From assembly GCA_041946865.1 (NCBI GenBank), contig JBHGBF010000283.1, forward strand, positions 1 through 6,691: DNA of 6,691 nt, written 5' to 3'. The stretch comes from RPQK01 sp041946865. GTDB taxonomy: Bacteria; Acidobacteriota; UBA6911; RPQK01. A program made the translations under genes and the position numbers. The notes beneath the pieces were generated by a model. The model did not search any database, was not told the origin of the DNA, and worked only from the letters and a program-made list of their open reading frames with translations. Shown here piece by piece: positions 5,451-6,691 of this stretch; position 1 is the first letter of the stretch; each line of letters opens with the position of its first letter.

Positions 5451-5464
5451 TGGATCGTGATCCA
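5451..5464. promoter_or_regulatory. Palindrome 2: candidate operator (TGGATC-GT-GATCCA)
   Basis: Six-base arms pair perfectly around GT. It is centrally placed in the divergent gap. A possible -10 element TATCAT for the regulator gene lies at 5486-5491; if that is correct, this palindrome covers the -35 region, a common site for repression or activation. No good -35 hexamer is seen at the matching distance. Confidence 0.4.
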
Positions 5465-5498
5465 AATAGCGACAGAGCCTAGAAGTATCATCGGATCG

Positions 5499-5513
5499 TT
5501 CCGTACCACGGAA
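5499..5513. promoter_or_regulatory. Palindrome 3: candidate autoregulatory operator (TTCCGT-ACC-ACGGAA)
   Basis: Six-base arms pair perfectly around ACC, 27 bases upstream of the regulator start codon. If transcription starts near 5498 from the weak TATCAT element, this palindrome would sit at the start point and could serve autorepression. The sequence differs from palindromes 1 and 2, so not all three need be bound by one protein. Confidence 0.42.
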
Positions 5514-5540
5514 TGATGTTCGAGAAATCCCGGAGGAGAT

Positions 5541-6551
5541 ATGCAGTCCAGACGTGACCCCGATCAGAACTACGGTCAGAAGCTGATTCGGCTATTTGCG
5601 CTGCTCTTCTTCTCGCAGCGGCGCTATTCGCTCAGCGAGCTGGCCGAAAAGCTGAACTGTTCTAAACAAAGTGTGTTGCGTTTGGTCAGGGATGTGGGGT
5701 CAAGCGTCGGGGTCCCGGTGGAAGAGGAAACCTCGGGTCGTCAGAAGTACTATCGAATTCGCGCTGAGCGCCCAAGTGGGGCGCTGCCGATGAGCGACGA
5801 GGAATGGCGGCTCCTGGAGATGTGCGGCGCTTTTGCCCGGCATCTCCTCGGTGCGGATCTTTTCGCTGAGGCCGAGCAGGGACTGGTGAAGAGCAGGGCT
5901 CTTGTGAAAGCCGGCGGGAGCGGGACAGAGCCCGGGCAGTTTGCTGCGCTGCGGACCGGGACGATTGACTTCACTCCGCATCAGAAGACGATCAGGACGT
6001 TAATCAAGGGGATGGAGAAGAAGAGAGTCTGCAGGGTGACGTATCGGGCCGCCCTCGCCGATCGCCCCAAGACGTTCTACGTCAAACCGCTCAAACTCTT
6101 CGCCTACGCGGATTCCGTCTACCTGCTTGCTCGGATGGCAAAGCCGCCAGGCAAGCGGTATCGTGAGCCGGATTTCGACCCGATACTCGCCGTCCATCGT
6201 ATCCGGAACGTCGAACTGACAGAGACGCTTTTCGAGAGACCCGAGACGTTCGACTTTGAGAAATCCTTTAACAAGGCGTTCGGACTGATCAAGGGCGAGC
6301 CGTTCACGGTCGAAGTCGAGATCTGGGACTGGGCGGCCGAGTATGTAGCGGAGCGGGTGTGGAGTGCGGACCAGAAGATCGAGCAGCTTACAGCAGACCG
6401 AATACGACTGACATTCTCGTCGGCGTCTGAACCCGAAGTGCTTCGCTTTGTTCTGTCGTTCGGCGATTGCGCTAAAGTCCTCGCTCCGGATTGGCTCGTC
6501 AATAAAGTAAGGGAGACAGCGCAGAATTTAGGCCGACTATACACGCACTGA
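5541..6551 (+). CDS. HTH-WYL-WCX transcriptional regulator
   Basis: The 336-aa protein starts at ATG 5541 after GGAGGAG (5532-5538). Residues 12-75 form a winged helix-turn-helix, with the helices YSLSELAEKLNCSKQSVLRLVRDV at about 29-52 and wing residues RQKYYRIRA. A linker of helices (84-150) precedes the WYL domain (about 150-230: IRTLIKGMEKKRVCRVTYRAA, TFYVKPLKLFAYADSVYLLAR). Here the name-giving Trp-Tyr-Leu is Val-Tyr-Leu at 193-195. The C-terminal WCX-like region is at about 254-330. WYL domains are thought to sense nucleic-acid or nucleotide ligands, and such proteins (the BrxR/CapW type) often repress phage-defence operons. The divergent position and the palindromes between the genes suggest control of both itself and the DUF2779 operon. 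Length and domain order are complete. The activator-versus-repressor question is open. Confidence 0.92.
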   Translation: MQSRRDPDQNYGQKLIRLFALLFFSQRRYSLSELAEKLNCSKQSVLRLVRDVGSSVGVPVEEETSGRQKYYRIRAERPSGALPMSDEEWRLLEMCGAFARHLLGADLFAEAEQGLVKSRALVKAGGSGTEPGQFAALRTGTIDFTPHQKTIRTLIKGMEKKRVCRVTYRAALADRPKTFYVKPLKLFAYADSVYLLARMAKPPGKRYREPDFDPILAVHRIRNVELTETLFERPETFDFEKSFNKAFGLIKGEPFTVEVEIWDWAAEYVAERVWSADQKIEQLTADRIRLTFSSASEPEVLRFVLSFGDCAKVLAPDWLVNKVRETAQNLGRLYTH

Positions 6552-6603
6552 CTAGTCGATCTGTCGGCCTGCCGTTTTGCTTGGCGAGTCATCCTCAGCT
6601 GAT

Positions 6604-6633
6604 ATTCTCCGGTGCGCACTTTACCTGGAGAAT
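6604..6633 (+). terminator. Possible hairpin terminator after the WYL gene
   Basis: ATTCTCC (6604-6610) and GGAGAAT (6627-6633) form a 7-bp stem, extendable in RNA by one G-U and one G-C pair, with a 12-base loop. It begins 52 bases after the stop of the regulator gene and ends one base before the right inverted repeat. No T-run follows, so this is weak; it might instead be part of a mobile-element junction. Confidence 0.3.
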
Positions 6634-6634
6634 C

Positions 6635-6691
6635 GTGTCCTTTCGGCAAGGGTGCATGACTGAATCGGGCCGAATTTGTTACCTTCCGGCA
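6635..6691. repeat. Right copy of 57-bp terminal inverted repeat
   Basis: This is the exact reverse complement of 2-58 and runs to the last base of the window. It begins GTGTCCTTTCGGCAAGGG reading rightward, so in both copies this tip faces the interior. If TGT is the true tip, as in several insertion-sequence families ending in TGT...ACA, the shared outer G/C is chance or target-derived. No target-site duplication can be judged because the outer flanks are missing. Confidence 0.9.

Noticed and set aside
6119..6649. Minus-strand open frame running from the right repeat into the WYL gene
   Set aside because: It is antisense to the WYL and WCX domains. Its start lies in the inverted repeat and its Ser/Arg-rich translation looks non-coding.
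1..6691. CRISPR array, tRNA, rRNA or integron attC sites
   Set aside because: I found no regularly spaced direct repeats, no tRNA-like cloverleaf and no rRNA-like sequence. The inverted repeats seen do not have attC features.

Overview
The window reads as accessory DNA from a bacterium with moderately high G+C. Genes have strong GGAGG-type ribosome binding sites, some use TTG starts, and coding density is high on the right. No rRNA, tRNA or housekeeping gene is present, so I cannot place the host taxonomically. Both ends carry the same 57-bp sequence in inverted orientation (2-58 and 6635-6691, perfect match). No transposase is visible inside. The simplest reading is that the window lies between two copies of a mobile-element end. 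That repeat is also what would stop an assembly there. A TIR-bounded cargo element is the more exciting alternative.

Left part (1-1357): the 3' part of a gene for a charged, coiled-coil-like protein is open to the left edge and runs out of the inverted repeat. A structured stretch without genes follows (458-779). Next come two tandem small genes with TTG starts and near-identical ribosome-binding regions (780-1154 and 1118-1291). They encode related one-helix proteins; the first has an unrelated tail and may be degenerate. A strong GC hairpin (1320-1339) separates them from the convergent minus-strand genes.

Middle (1358-2825): a minus-strand pair has its own good sigma70-type promoter (TTGACG-18-TATAAA). 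The first gene encodes the catalytic half of a PDDEXK_4-like PD-(D/E)XK nuclease. The second encodes what looks like the C-terminal half of the same family. The two are in the same frame, separated only by a TAG stop that is itself part of a Shine-Dalgarno sequence for the second half. One C-to-T change in a CAG codon could have created this split.

Right part (2871-6551): a tight minus-strand operon of four genes encodes a 512-aa DUF2779-type protein (Cas4/RecB-like nuclease with Fe-S cysteines fused to a DEDDy exonuclease-like domain), a 93-aa DUF6915-like protein, a 139-aa conserved hypothetical, and a 59-aa protein with eight cysteines arranged as two zinc-binding sites. Divergent from it is a 336-aa HTH-WYL-WCX transcriptional regulator. 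The 218-bp gap between them holds three perfect short palindromes that are good operator candidates. WYL regulators often control phage-defence loci. My inference is a regulated nucleic-acid-processing cassette, possibly antiviral, beside a second nuclease locus, all held between mobile-element ends. The defence role is not demonstrated by the sequence.
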